DNA of 64,000 nucleotides, from positions 310,001-374,000 of the forward strand of contig NZ_JAUSYY010000001.1 of NCBI RefSeq assembly GCF_030817175.1. Reading direction: 5' to 3'. The notes below the pieces were generated by a model. That model had not been told where the DNA came from. It saw only the letters and a program-made list of their open reading frames with translations, and ran no database searches. Both the position numbers and the translations under genes were made by a program. The DNA comes from Agromyces ramosus. GTDB taxonomy: Bacteria; Actinomycetota; Actinomycetes; Actinomycetales; Microbacteriaceae. Shown piece by piece: positions 9,743-18,027 of this stretch. Numbering within the stretch: the stretch's first letter is position 1; each line of letters starts with the position of its first letter.

Positions 9743-9775
9743 TGACCGATCGGTCAGCTTCTGCACGATCGGTCA
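9743..9775. promoter_or_regulatory. Tandem TetR-type operators
   Basis: TGACCGATCGGTCA at 9743-9756 is a perfect 14-bp palindrome. A second copy at 9762-9775 (TGCACGATCGGTCA) differs at two positions. The centres are 19 bp apart, about two helical turns. They sit just upstream of the tetR ATG and about 50 bp before the divergent small gene at 9826, so one bound repressor could affect both directions. That the neighbouring TetR binds here is inference. Confidence 0.75.
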
Positions 9776-9813
9776 GATTCACGGATGACTCCCAGCGGCA
9801 GCACCCCGCGCGG

Positions 9814-9819
9814 TAGCGT
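9814..9819 (+). promoter_or_regulatory. -10 element of a probable leaderless transcript
   Basis: TAGCGT followed by 6 nt and then the ATG at 9826. The spacing places the transcript start at or next to the start codon, and no ribosome binding site is visible. Confidence 0.5.
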
Positions 9820-9825
9820 TGCGGC

Positions 9826-10014
9826 ATGCGCAAGTACCTCTTCAGCGGAGCCGTGATCACCGCCGTCATCAGCGGCATCGGTGTGGTGCGTACCACCCTT
9901 GCCGGGCCTCGCGACTGGCGACTGCTGCTGATGTGGGTGTCGTGGGCCGCCAGTCTCGCGATCGCCATCGGCACCGTCTCCGAAGAGACGAAACGCCCCG
10001 ATCTGGGCGAATAG
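9826..10014 (+). CDS. Small two-helix membrane protein, function unknown
   Basis: 62 residues (MRKYLFSGAVITAV...). Two hydrophobic stretches can be seen, at about residues 5-24 and 32-50, ending in a charged tail (EETKRPDLGE). I do not recognise the family. A TANNNT element 6 nt before the ATG supports it as a real, leaderless gene. It is divergent from the TetR regulator and shares its operator region, so it may respond to the same signal. Confidence 0.6.
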   Translation: MRKYLFSGAVITAVISGIGVVRTTLAGPRDWRLLLMWVSWAASLAIAIGTVSEETKRPDLGE

Positions 10015-10122
10015 CCGCACCGGCCTCGCACTGCGCGGCGTGTCTTTCGCGTTCCCACGGGACGTGCCCGAGACTGGGACGAACGACCCGAAATGCCACG
10101 CACCGACTGAGAGGGGCCACCG

Positions 10123-10647
10123 ATGTTCCGCCGCTGGCGCCGCGCACGGCTTGCCGCACAGGCCTCTGCCCACGCTGCTGCACCGACGCCGCGCCCCACC
10201 GCGGCCGACCTCCGCGGCGAGCACATCTTCGAGCTCCTGAACGCCAGGCTCTCGGAGTTCATCGGGCCGGGCGGCGGCTGGTCGCTCGTGCGTCGCACCG
10301 ACGGCGACACCGACCGCATCTTCCACGCGATGCTCACGCACCAGATCGCGGCAGAGCTCACTCGCGCGATCCTCGACGAGCGCGACACGGTCGCCCACGT
10401 CGTGCCCGCGGGTGAGGAGTCGATGGTGCTCGGCTGGGAGCCCGCACCGCTCATCGTCTGGGCCGACCCGGTCCCTGCGCCGGCCGACGCCGCCGACGAC
10501 CCCCGCGACGGGCGCCGAGCTGCCGACGATCGGCGCGAACGCCCGCCTCGAGGCCCGCGCCGCCTGACCGCCCGGCGCCGCCGATCCAAAATCGCCGTGC
10601 GATTGTTGTACGGCCGCAGCGCGAAGCCGCTCTTCCGTCCCTCGTAG
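10123..10647 (+). CDS. Hypothetical protein
   Basis: 174 residues, not recognised. A GAGAGGGG ribosome site lies about 6 nt before the ATG. Residues 25-115 look like a folded domain (EHIFELLNARLSEFIGPGGG, then GDTDRIFHAMLTHQIAAEL). The last 50 residues are Arg/Pro/Asp-rich and probably disordered, ending RSAKPLFRPS. No membrane helix or signal peptide. It lies 48 nt upstream of bioY on the same strand, but nothing ties it to biotin. Overlapping antisense reading frames here are shadows of high-GC coding. Confidence 0.6.
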   Translation: MFRRWRRARLAAQASAHAAAPTPRPTAADLRGEHIFELLNARLSEFIGPGGGWSLVRRTDGDTDRIFHAMLTHQIAAELTRAILDERDTVAHVVPAGEESMVLGWEPAPLIVWADPVPAPADAADDPRDGRRAADDRRERPPRGPRRLTARRRRSKIAVRLLYGRSAKPLFRPS

Positions 10648-10695
10648 CGTGATTCACGGGCATGCCGCCCGATCCACGCCTCGAGAGGGAGACCG

Positions 10696-11376
10696 ATGAG
10701 CGCCGCCCAGAGCACCTCGCACGACGCATCCGACACCGCAGCGATCGGTGCCGGCACCGCCGATGCCGCACCCACACGGCGTCGCCGCAACACCGCCGGC
10801 GACCTCGCGCAGATCGCGGTCTTCGCCGCGCTCATCGCGGCGCTCGGGTTGCCGGGCGCCCTCTACCTCGGCGGCACGGCGGTGCCGATCACGTTCCAGA
10901 CCCTCGGCGTGATGCTCGCCGGCGCGATCCTCGGTGCTCGCAAGGGGTTCCTCGCGGTCCTGTTGCTCCTCGCCCTCGTCGCGGCGGGCCTGCCGCTGCT
11001 CTCGGGCGGACGCGGCGGTCTCGGCGTGTTCGTCGGTCCGTCGGTGGGCTACCTCATCGGGTGGCTCCTCGGGGCGCTCGTCATCGGATGGTTCACGGCG
11101 CGACTCCTTCCCCGCTACCGCGTGCTGCCCGCGCTCGGCGCGACGGCCCTCGGCGGAATCGTCGCGGTGTACCTCATCGGCGTGCCGGTGTTCGCCGCGA
11201 ACACGGGAACACCCCTCGGCGTGGCCCTGCTCGGTTCGGCCGTCTTCCTCCCGGGCGACCTCGCCAAGGTCGTCGTCACGGTGCTCGTCGCGAAGGGCGT
11301 GCATCGCGCCTGGCCCGGCCTCATCGATCCGCAGCCGTGGCCCTGGCGACGGAACGCGGCACCGGCCGGCGCATGA
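10696..11376 (+). CDS. bioY: Biotin transporter substrate-binding subunit BioY
   Basis: 226 residues. After a hydrophilic N-terminus of about 35 residues, the protein shows the six-helix BioY pattern with the diagnostic GTAVPITFQTLGVMLAG and GARKGFLAVLLLLALVAAGLPL followed by a glycine-rich loop. BioY is the S-component that captures biotin in the membrane; it works with the BioM ATPase and BioN scaffold encoded 2-3 kb downstream. The stop overlaps the next gene as ATGA. The 19 nt after the previous gene's stop contain no obvious terminator, and I found no BirA- or BioQ-like operator. Confidence 0.94.
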   Translation: MSAAQSTSHDASDTAAIGAGTADAAPTRRRRNTAGDLAQIAVFAALIAALGLPGALYLGGTAVPITFQTLGVMLAGAILGARKGFLAVLLLLALVAAGLPLLSGGRGGLGVFVGPSVGYLIGWLLGALVIGWFTARLLPRYRVLPALGATALGGIVAVYLIGVPVFAANTGTPLGVALLGSAVFLPGDLAKVVVTVLVAKGVHRAWPGLIDPQPWPWRRNAAPAGA

Positions 11377-12569
11377 GCGAGTGGCTGCGCGGCTCGCGCG
11401 ACGACGTCGCCCTCGCGTTCGGCGGCGACGTCGTGCGCTACGGCGAACTCGCCCGCTCGGTCGACGCGGCCGCACTGCCGCCGGGTGACGGTGCGATCGG
11501 ATGCCCCGCCGGCACCGATCCCGTCGTGCTCATCACGACCGTGCTCGCCGGTCTCAAGCGGGGGCGCCCCGTGCTCGTCGGCGCCGCGCAGGCCGACCGA
11601 CTCGCCTCGGCACTGCCTCCCGGGACCGAGCTCGCGCTCCTCACCTCCGGCTCATCCGACCCGACGGGCGCGCCGCGCGTGGTCGCCCGCACGAGCACCT
11701 CGTGGCTCGCCTCGGCTGAGCCGCTCGCGCGACTCGCCGCACTCCGTGCCGAGGACCGCATCGCGGTGACCGGGCCCCTGCACGTGTCGATGCACCTGTA
11801 CGCCGCGCTGCACGCGCTCTGGCTCGGAGCATCCGTCGGCGACGCCCTCGCCGACGCGACGGCGATGCACGTGACGCCCACCCGGCTTGCGCGACTCCTC
11901 GAGCATCGCGCCCTGCCGCAGAAGGTCATCGTCGCGGGCGCGGCCCTGAGCCCGTCGCTGCGAACGGCGGCGGCCGGCCGCGGCATCCGCCTCACCGAGT
12001 ACTACGGCGCCGCCGAGTTGTCGTTCGTGCTCGCGGGCCGCGGCGGCGGACTCGCGCCGTTCCCCGGCGTCGAGGTCGAACTTCGACCGGATGCCGCGGG
12101 TGACGAGCTCTGGGCCCGGTCACCGTACCTCGCGCTCGGGGTCATCGGCGGCGGCATGCTCCGGCGCGACGATGACGGCTTCGCCACGGTCGGCGATCTC
12201 GCCGAGCCCGCCGAAGACGGCTCGTTCCGCGTGCTCGGCCGGGGTGAGGCGGCCATCACGACCGCCGGTGCGACGGTGCTGGCCGAGCAGCTCGAGGCGC
12301 GCATCGTCGGGCTGCCGGGGGTCGTCGCGGCCGGCGTGGTCGGCGAACCGCACGAGCTCCTCGGTGAGCGGATCGTCGCGGTCGTGGAGCTCGCCGACGG
12401 CGTCGACCTCGCCGGGGTCGTGGCAGCGGCCCGGGCTGGCCTCTCCCCCGCCGAGCTGCCGCGACGGTGGTTCGTGCACGCCGTGCCGCTCACCGCGTCG
12501 GGCAAGGTGGCGCGCGGCGTGCTGCGCGAGGCGCTCACGGCCGGCACGCTCGATGGGAGCCGGACATGA
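11373..12569 (+). CDS. Short AMP-forming acyl-CoA ligase-like protein
   Basis: 398 residues, shorter than usual acyl-CoA ligases (500 or more) and closer to MenE-type enzymes. Adenylation motifs are present in order: phosphate loop LLTSGSSDPTGAPRVV, YYGAAE, VGDLAEP, VLGRGEAAITTAG and the C-terminal catalytic lysine in LTASGKVARGVL. It probably activates a carboxylic acid as acyl-AMP and loads CoA. It starts with ATGA overlapping bioY and ends with ATGA overlapping the thiolase, so it is locked into the biotin transporter operon. Biotin, a biotin precursor such as pimelate, or a biotin breakdown product are candidate substrates; none is shown by sequence. The longer ORF reading upstream through bioY is a shadow. 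Confidence 0.85.
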   Translation: MSEWLRGSRDDVALAFGGDVVRYGELARSVDAAALPPGDGAIGCPAGTDPVVLITTVLAGLKRGRPVLVGAAQADRLASALPPGTELALLTSGSSDPTGAPRVVARTSTSWLASAEPLARLAALRAEDRIAVTGPLHVSMHLYAALHALWLGASVGDALADATAMHVTPTRLARLLEHRALPQKVIVAGAALSPSLRTAAAGRGIRLTEYYGAAELSFVLAGRGGGLAPFPGVEVELRPDAAGDELWARSPYLALGVIGGGMLRRDDDGFATVGDLAEPAEDGSFRVLGRGEAAITTAGATVLAEQLEARIVGLPGVVAAGVVGEPHELLGERIVAVVELADGVDLAGVVAAARAGLSPAELPRRWFVHAVPLTASGKVARGVLREALTAGTLDGSRT

Positions 12570-13705
12570 CGAACGCACCCGTGATCGTGGCTGCGAGGCG
12601 CACGGCGATCGGCACCGCCGGCCGCGGCCTCGCGGCCCATACGGTCGACGCGCTCGCGGCGCCGGTGCTCGCCGCGGTCGCTCAGGCGGTCGCCCCGGCG
12701 GGGATCCCCGTCGACGATGTCGTGCTCGGCAATTGCATGGGACCCGGCGGCGACGTCGCCCGCGTCGCCGCACTCCGCGCCGGCCTCGGCGACCAGGTGC
12801 CGGGCGTCACAGTCGACCGCCAGTGCGGCTCGGGCCTCGACGCGGTCATGCAGGCTGCAGCCCGGGTGCGAGCGGGTGATGCGGGTCTCGTGATCGCCGG
12901 CGGCGCGGAGTCCGCGTCGACCGCGCCGCATCGCCGGTGGCCCGACTCCGGCGAGCGCTTCACGCGCGCTCCCTTCGCGCCGCCCGGCTTCGCCGACCCC
13001 GACATGGGTCCGGCCGCCGACCGGCTGGCGGCCATCCGGGGCATCCCCCGCACACGACAGGATGCCTGGGCGGCACGGTCGCACGCGCGCGCGGTCGCCG
13101 CCCAGTCCGCCGGGGTCTTCGACGCGGAGATCGTGGGCCTCGACGGCGTCGGCCGAGACGATCGGCCGCGCGCCGCGATGGACCTCGCGCGCCTCGCTCG
13201 CTTCACGCCGGCGTTCCCGGGCGACGCTTCGGGCGCCGGCACGGTGACCGCGGGCAACTCCTGCGGCTTCTCCGACGGCGCCGCCGCGATGGCCGTCACC
13301 ACCGAGGCGATCGTCCGCGAGCTCGGCTTGCCCGCCCTGCGGGTGCGGGCCATGGCGGTGACGGGCGGCGACCCGGCGCTTCCTGGGCTCGGGGCGGCTC
13401 CGGCCGCGCGCCGGGCCCTCGCGCGAGCCGGCATGACGGCGGCCGACCTCGGCTTCGTCGAGATCACCGAGGCCTTCGCGGCGCAGCTGCTCGCGGTCAG
13501 CGACGAGCTGGCCCTCGACGAGGACCTCATCTCCGCCGACGGCGGCGCCATCGCGCTCGGGCATCCGTGGGGGGCATCCGGTGCCGTGCTCCTCGTGCGC
13601 CTCGCCGCTCGCATGCTCGCCGCCGATGACGACCGCCCGGGCCTCGCGGCGTGCTCGATCGGCGGCGGCCAGGGCATCGCGATGATCGTGGAGCGTGCCG
13701 CATGA
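12566..13705 (+). CDS. Thiolase family protein (acetyl-CoA acyltransferase)
   Basis: 379 residues, a near-complete thiolase. Visible are VIVAARRTAIGTAGRGL at the N-terminus, nucleophile Cys in VDRQCGSGLDAVM (about residue 88), GGAESAS, the His-bearing EITEAFAAQLLAV and ALGHPWGASGAVLLVRL, and the second active-site Cys in ACSIGGGQG. It would cleave a 3-ketoacyl-CoA or condense two acyl-CoAs. It overlaps the ligase before it and bioM after it by 4 nt each. With the ligase it would make a two-step CoA module inside a biotin uptake operon. Confidence 0.9.
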   Translation: MTNAPVIVAARRTAIGTAGRGLAAHTVDALAAPVLAAVAQAVAPAGIPVDDVVLGNCMGPGGDVARVAALRAGLGDQVPGVTVDRQCGSGLDAVMQAAARVRAGDAGLVIAGGAESASTAPHRRWPDSGERFTRAPFAPPGFADPDMGPAADRLAAIRGIPRTRQDAWAARSHARAVAAQSAGVFDAEIVGLDGVGRDDRPRAAMDLARLARFTPAFPGDASGAGTVTAGNSCGFSDGAAAMAVTTEAIVRELGLPALRVRAMAVTGGDPALPGLGAAPAARRALARAGMTAADLGFVEITEAFAAQLLAVSDELALDEDLISADGGAIALGHPWGASGAVLLVRLAARMLAADDDRPGLAACSIGGGQGIAMIVERAA

Positions 13706-14382
13706 GCGAGATCGTCTTCGAGCACGTGAGCCACCACTTCGACGCCGAGGCGGTCGTCGACGACGTCTCGCTGACGCTTCGCGAGCACCGCATCGGCATC
13801 GTCGGCGCGAACGGCTCGGGCAAGTCGACGCTCGCGCGTATGGTCAACGGGCTCGTCGCACCCACGGCGGGCCGGGTCACGGTCGACGGCCTCGACCTCG
13901 CCCGGCACGGCCGCGAGGTGCGACGACGGGTCGGCTTCGTCTTCACGAACGCCGACAACCAGATCGTCATGCCGACCGTTCGCGAAGACGTCGCCTTCAC
14001 GCTGCGCCGCCACAGGCTCAGTGCAGCGGATGCCGCGACCCGCGTCGACGCCACGCTCGAGCGCTTCGGGCTCGCCGACCTCGCCGACCGTCCGGCGCAC
14101 CGCCTCTCGGGCGGCCAGAAGCAGTTGCTCGCGATCGCCGCGGTGCTCGTCGCGGAGCCCGCGGTCGTCGTGGCCGACGAACCGACGACGCTCCTCGACG
14201 CGCGCAATGCCCGGCGCATCGCCGAGCACTTCGACTCACTCGAACAGCAGCTCGTCGTCGTCAGCCACCAGCTCGAGCTGCTCGAGTCGTTCGACCGTGT
14301 CATCGTGATGGAGGGCGGTCGGGTCGTCGCCGACGACGAGCCGCGCATCGCGCTCGGCGCCTACCGGGCACTGATCGGGTGA
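13702..14382 (+). CDS. bioM: ECF transporter ATPase BioM
   Basis: 226 residues. A complete ABC ATPase: Walker A GANGSGKST (about residues 35-43), signature LSGGQKQLLAIA, Walker B AVVVADEPTTLLDA, and switch His in VVSHQLEL. The size, the FTNADNQIVMPTVREDVAF Q-loop region and the position between bioY and a BioN/EcfT gene identify it as the energising subunit of the biotin ECF transporter. ATG overlaps the thiolase stop as ATGA. Confidence 0.92.
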   Translation: MSEIVFEHVSHHFDAEAVVDDVSLTLREHRIGIVGANGSGKSTLARMVNGLVAPTAGRVTVDGLDLARHGREVRRRVGFVFTNADNQIVMPTVREDVAFTLRRHRLSAADAATRVDATLERFGLADLADRPAHRLSGGQKQLLAIAAVLVAEPAVVVADEPTTLLDARNARRIAEHFDSLEQQLVVVSHQLELLESFDRVIVMEGGRVVADDEPRIALGAYRALIG

Positions 14383-14392
14383 GCGGCTGCAC

Positions 14393-14986
14393 ATGATCGG
14401 CATCTTCCATCCCGGCACCTCGCTCGTGCACCGCACGCCGGCGCTCGTGAAGCTCGGCCTGCTCGCCGTGCTCGTGACCGTCATCGCGTTGCAGGGTTCG
14501 CTCGTGGCGCTCGGCGGGGCATCCGTGCTCGTGATCGGGCTGTTCCTGCTCGCGAGGGTCCCGTTCGCGCTCGTGTGGCGGCAGCTCGTGCCGATCATCT
14601 GGGTGCTCGCGTTCGCGGTGCCGGTACAGGTGCTGTTCGGCGGATGGGAAGCCGCCGCCGTGATGGCGGTGCGGCTCACGCTGGCGGTGGCGCTCGCCGC
14701 GATCTACACCCTCACGACCCCCGTGACCGCGACGCTCGACGCCATGCAGGCGCTGCTGCGACCGTTCCGCCGATGGATCGACGCCGACCGCATCGGGCTC
14801 GTGCTCGCCCTCACCATCCGGTGCGTGCCGCTCCTCGCCGAGCTCGTGCGGGAGGTGCTCGAGGCGCGCAAGGCGCGCGGGGCCGAGGGGTCGATCCTCG
14901 CGCTCGCGGTGCCCGTGATCGTGCGGGCGCTCCGGACCGCCGAGCACCTCGGCGAGGCGCTCGTCGCGCGCGGCTTCGACGACTGA
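14393..14986 (+). CDS. bioN: ECF transporter transmembrane subunit BioN
   Basis: 197 residues with about five membrane helices. The cytoplasmic coupling segment with the Ala-Arg-Gly motifs of EcfT/BioN proteins is present (EVLEARKARGAEGS, and LVARGFDD at the very C-terminus). It connects BioY with the BioM ATPase. It starts 10 nt after bioM and closes the bioY-ligase-thiolase-bioM-bioN operon. Confidence 0.9.
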   Translation: MIGIFHPGTSLVHRTPALVKLGLLAVLVTVIALQGSLVALGGASVLVIGLFLLARVPFALVWRQLVPIIWVLAFAVPVQVLFGGWEAAAVMAVRLTLAVALAAIYTLTTPVTATLDAMQALLRPFRRWIDADRIGLVLALTIRCVPLLAELVREVLEARKARGAEGSILALAVPVIVRALRTAEHLGEALVARGFDD

Positions 14987-15077
14987 CGCCAGGTTCGTTC
15001 GCCGCGAGACCGCCGCGACGCCGATGTCGCACCGACCCGACAGACTGGTCGTCGGCCGACCGAGGAGAGCACTTCGA

Positions 15078-15863
15078 ATGATGGGCATCACCCACGCGAC
15101 GAGCGGCGCCGCCGCGTGGATCGCGATCACCGGCGCCATGCCGATCCTGAGCCTCGGGGCGTACCCGCTCGACCCCGTGGGCGTCCTCGCCGGCACCGCG
15201 GTGTGCGCGGGCGCTGCGCTCCTGCCCGATGCCGACCATCACAGCGCCACGATCGCCCAGGCGGTGCCCGTGCTCGGCCGCATGACCGCCTCGACGATCG
15301 GTGCGCTCTCCGGTGGGCACCGCCACGGCCTGCACTCCCCCATCGGCCTCGCGATCGTCGCCGCAGGCGCGTGGGCGCTGACGCTCCTGACCCTCGCGAC
15401 CGACGAGTTCGGCACCATCGCGATCGGCGCCGGCATCGGCGCCGCGGCGCTCACCTGCTTCGGCTTGAAGGCTCGCGGATTCGTCGGGTCGTGGACCGTG
15501 GCCTGGCTGCTCGGGGCCCTGCTGGGCGCGTTCATCGTGGTGTTCGCGCCCGATCAGGTGGCGTGGTTCCCGCTCGCGGTCATGGTCGGCTTCCTCGCCC
15601 ACCTGGCCGGCGACTTCCTCACCACGGGCGGACTGCCGGGCCTCCTCTGGCCGTGGGTGCCGCGACCGCCCGAGCTGCTCCGGCCGGTGCCCGTGCTGAA
15701 CCGGCTGTGGCTGCCCAACGGCTACGTCGCCCTGCCGCTGCTGGGCGACACCGGCTCGTTCCGCGAGACCGCGTTCGGCGCCGTCCTCGCCGTGTACTGC
15801 TGCTCGGGCTTCGCGTTCGAGTGCCTCCGCATGGCCGGCGTCGATCTCTTCGCGCTCGGATGA
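15078..15863 (+). CDS. DUF457/YdjM-like membrane protein (metal-dependent hydrolase family)
   Basis: 261 residues from the ATG at 15078, with GAGGAG about 10 nt upstream (the ORF reaches further upstream without support). MMGITHATSGAAAW, LLPDADHHSA and GHRHGLHSP give the conserved His/Asp pattern of this family, spread over five or six membrane helices. The family is named metal-dependent hydrolase from those residues, but its reaction is not established. It stands alone, with a tRNA-Lys gene convergent behind it. Confidence 0.82.
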   Translation: MMGITHATSGAAAWIAITGAMPILSLGAYPLDPVGVLAGTAVCAGAALLPDADHHSATIAQAVPVLGRMTASTIGALSGGHRHGLHSPIGLAIVAAGAWALTLLTLATDEFGTIAIGAGIGAAALTCFGLKARGFVGSWTVAWLLGALLGAFIVVFAPDQVAWFPLAVMVGFLAHLAGDFLTTGGLPGLLWPWVPRPPELLRPVPVLNRLWLPNGYVALPLLGDTGSFRETAFGAVLAVYCCSGFAFECLRMAGVDLFALG

Positions 15864-15902
15864 ATCGGTGCGAAGCGCTCCGAACCGGCTTGGCGCATGA
15901 AA

Positions 15903-15936
15903 AAAGCCCCGAACCTGGCGAGAGGTTCGGGGCTTT
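15903..15936 (-). terminator. Rho-independent terminator of tRNA-Lys (possibly bidirectional)
   Basis: A perfect 14-bp stem (AAAGCCCCGAACCT / AGGTTCGGGGCTTT) with a 6-nt loop. On the minus strand it is followed by a run of six T, right after the tRNA-Lys 3' end. On the plus strand only three T follow, so it may also slow transcription from the gene at 15078. Confidence 0.85.
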
Positions 15937-15939
15937 CAG

Positions 15940-16012
<73 letters not shown>

Positions 16013-16116
16013 GTGATTCGGGCCTTTGCGGACAACCCGAACCGAGGGACCACGTTATCAGGAGAACCGCCGGTTACGCCAATCGAGCCCGAAACCGGCG
16101 CGTCGGTGGCGCTTCC

Positions 16117-16122
16117 TAGACT
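16117..16122 (+). promoter_or_regulatory. -10 element of probable leaderless azlCD transcript
   Basis: TAGACT, 7 nt before the GTG at 16130. The spacing puts the transcript start on the start codon; no ribosome site is present. Confidence 0.55.
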
Positions 16123-16129
16123 GAGGCCC

Positions 16130-16822
16130 GTGAATGAGACCGGTCCAGCACCCTCGAGCGGCTGGCGCGGCGGCCTGCGTGTGGGCATCGGCCTCGGTAT
16201 CGGGGCCTTCGCGCTCGCCGTCAGTTTCGGCGCGTTCGCCGTGACGAACGGATGGCCGGCGTGGCTCGCGATCGTCATGTCGGCCGTCACGTTCTCGGGG
16301 TCGGCGCAGTTCGCGCTCGTGACGGCCGCGAGCGGCGGGAGCATCGCCGCCGGCGTCGGCGCGGCGGCACTGATCAACGCACGGTTCATCCCCATGGGCG
16401 CGGCATCCGCCCGCTCACTCCACGGCGGGCCGGTGCAGCGAGCCTTCGAGGGGCAGGCGGTCGTCGACGGCTCCTGGGTGGCGTCGCAGCGCGGCGACGG
16501 CACGCTCGATCGCACGAAGCTGTTCGGTGCAACGCTCGTGCAGTGGCCCGCCTGGATCGCGGGCACGGCCATCGGCGCCCTCTTCGCACCCTCGACGGAG
16601 TTCATGCGCGAGTTCGGGCTCGACGTGATCTTCCCCGCCTTCTTCCTCGTGCTCCTGCTCGATGCGCTTCGCGGCCGGCCGCGACTCGTGCTCATCGCCC
16701 TCGTGGCGGCCGTGATCGCCGCAGTGTGCGCGCTGGTGCTGCCGGGTGGCGTGGCCCTGCTCCTCTGCGGCCTGGCGACGGTCCTCGCCGCAGCGCGCAC
16801 CGTGAGGGCGACTGAATCGTGA
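16130..16822 (+). CDS. azlC: Branched-chain amino acid exporter large subunit AzlC
   Basis: 230 residues from a GTG at 16130, chosen because TAGACT lies 7 nt upstream; the ORF itself reaches back into tRNA DNA. Typical AzlC features: GLRVGIGLGIGAFALAVSFGAFAV, then VTFSGSAQFALVTA and ALINARFIPMG, with about seven membrane helices. Together with AzlD it forms a two-subunit carrier that exports leucine-type amino acids or analogues. Its last codons overlap azlD as GTGA. Confidence 0.92.
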   Translation: MNETGPAPSSGWRGGLRVGIGLGIGAFALAVSFGAFAVTNGWPAWLAIVMSAVTFSGSAQFALVTAASGGSIAAGVGAAALINARFIPMGAASARSLHGGPVQRAFEGQAVVDGSWVASQRGDGTLDRTKLFGATLVQWPAWIAGTAIGALFAPSTEFMREFGLDVIFPAFFLVLLLDALRGRPRLVLIALVAAVIAAVCALVLPGGVALLLCGLATVLAAARTVRATES

Positions 16823-17124
16823 CCGGCCTCATCATCGCGGTGATCGCGCTTGCGCTCATCAACATCGTGTACAAGGGCGTCGGGCCGGCAGTGCTCGGCG
16901 ATCGTGTCTTCCCGCCACGCGTGCAAGCGATCATCGACGCACTCCCGGCCGCGCTGCTCGCCGGACTCGTCGTCGTGAACCTCCTCGGCGAGCGATGGGC
17001 CGAGGCCGACGCAGGCATGGTCCCCGGGCTGGTCGCGGCGGCGACGGCATGGTGGTTCCGCATGCCCCAGCTCGGCTGCGTCGCAATCGCCGTCGTCGTC
17101 ACGATCCTGGTGCGACAACTCTGA
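16819..17124 (+). CDS. azlD: Branched-chain amino acid exporter small subunit AzlD
   Basis: 101 residues with three to four membrane helices and the family pattern LPAALLAGLVVVNLL. The GTG at 16819 overlaps the azlC stop. The size and pairing with AzlC are typical. Confidence 0.9.
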   Translation: MTGLIIAVIALALINIVYKGVGPAVLGDRVFPPRVQAIIDALPAALLAGLVVVNLLGERWAEADAGMVPGLVAAATAWWFRMPQLGCVAIAVVVTILVRQL

Positions 17125-17147
17125 ACCCGACGGGTGCGGCCCGTCGA

Positions 17148-17153
17148 TAGTGT
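17148..17153 (+). promoter_or_regulatory. -10 element of probable leaderless hisN transcript
   Basis: TAGTGT, 6 nt before the GTG at 17160, with no ribosome binding site between. Confidence 0.5.
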
Positions 17154-17159
17154 GGTCCG

Positions 17160-18023
17160 GTGACCGATCACGCCGCCGACCTCGCACTCGCCCTCGAACT
17201 CGCCGACCTCGCCGACGCCGTCTCGCTCCCGAGATTCCGTGCGATCGACCTCGACGTGCAGACGAAACCCGACCGAACGCACGTGACCGAAGCCGACCTC
17301 GCCGTCGAACGTGCGCTGCGCGGCCGACTCGCCGAGGTACGGCCGAACGACGGCGTGCTCGGCGAGGAGTTCGGCACCGAGGGCGACACCCATCGCCAGT
17401 GGATCCTCGACCCGATCGACGGCACCGCGAACTTCCTCCGCGGAGTCCCGGTCTGGGGCACCCTCATCGCGCTCGCGGTCGACGGCGTGCCGGTCGTCGG
17501 CGTCGCCTCCTCGCCCGCGATGGCTCGCCGCTGGTGGGCGGCGACCGGCATGGGCGCCTGGACGCGTTCGTCGGCCGCCGAGCTCGGCGCGAGCGAGGGC
17601 GCGTCGGATGCCGCATCCGGTGCCTTCCCCGACGCGCACCGCCTGCGCGTGTCCGGCGTCGCCGCGCTCGGCGATGCCGCCCTCAGCTTCCAGAGCCTCG
17701 CGCAATGGCGCGACGCGGGCTACCTCGACCAGCTGCTCGACCTGGCGCAGCGCGTGTGGCGCGATCGCGCCTACGGCGACCTCTGGGCGTACATGCTGCT
17801 CGCCGAGGGACTCATCGACATCGCGGGCGAGTTCGACGTGAAGCCCTACGACCTCGCCGCGATCGTGCCGATCGTCGAAGAGGCCGGTGGCCGCTTCACC
17901 TCGGTGACGGGCGATCCGGGGCCGTGGCACGGCAGTGCGCTCGCAACGAACGGCCTGCTGCACGACGCGGTGCTCGACGTGCTCGCCGACTCCGCCGGCG
18001 CGGCCGACGCCGAGGGGAGCTGA
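17160..18023 (+). CDS. hisN: Histidinol-phosphatase, inositol-monophosphatase family
   Basis: 287 residues. IMPase motifs are intact: GEEFG (metal-binding Glu), WILDPIDGTANF, and KPYDLAAIVPIVEEAGGR near the C-terminus. The N-terminal half (DLALALELADLADAVSLPRFRA, then VTEADLAVE) resembles actinobacterial HisN, which dephosphorylates histidinol phosphate in histidine synthesis. A general inositol or nucleotide phosphatase role cannot be excluded. There is an insert at about residues 140-160 rich in Ala/Ser/Glu. The LLM oxidoreductase follows 4 nt later. Confidence 0.85.
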   Translation: MTDHAADLALALELADLADAVSLPRFRAIDLDVQTKPDRTHVTEADLAVERALRGRLAEVRPNDGVLGEEFGTEGDTHRQWILDPIDGTANFLRGVPVWGTLIALAVDGVPVVGVASSPAMARRWWAATGMGAWTRSSAAELGASEGASDAASGAFPDAHRLRVSGVAALGDAALSFQSLAQWRDAGYLDQLLDLAQRVWRDRAYGDLWAYMLLAEGLIDIAGEFDVKPYDLAAIVPIVEEAGGRFTSVTGDPGPWHGSALATNGLLHDAVLDVLADSAGAADAEGS

Positions 18024-18027
18024 CGCC

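Noticed and set aside
9684..10835. 383-codon minus-strand ORF
   Set aside because: Opposite two better-supported plus genes and the operators; composition typical of antisense.
10662..12569. 635-codon ORF that appears to fuse an upstream Arg-rich domain with the acyl ligase
   Set aside because: The first 237 codons are the out-of-frame shadow of bioY; the ligase starts at the ATG overlapping the bioY stop.
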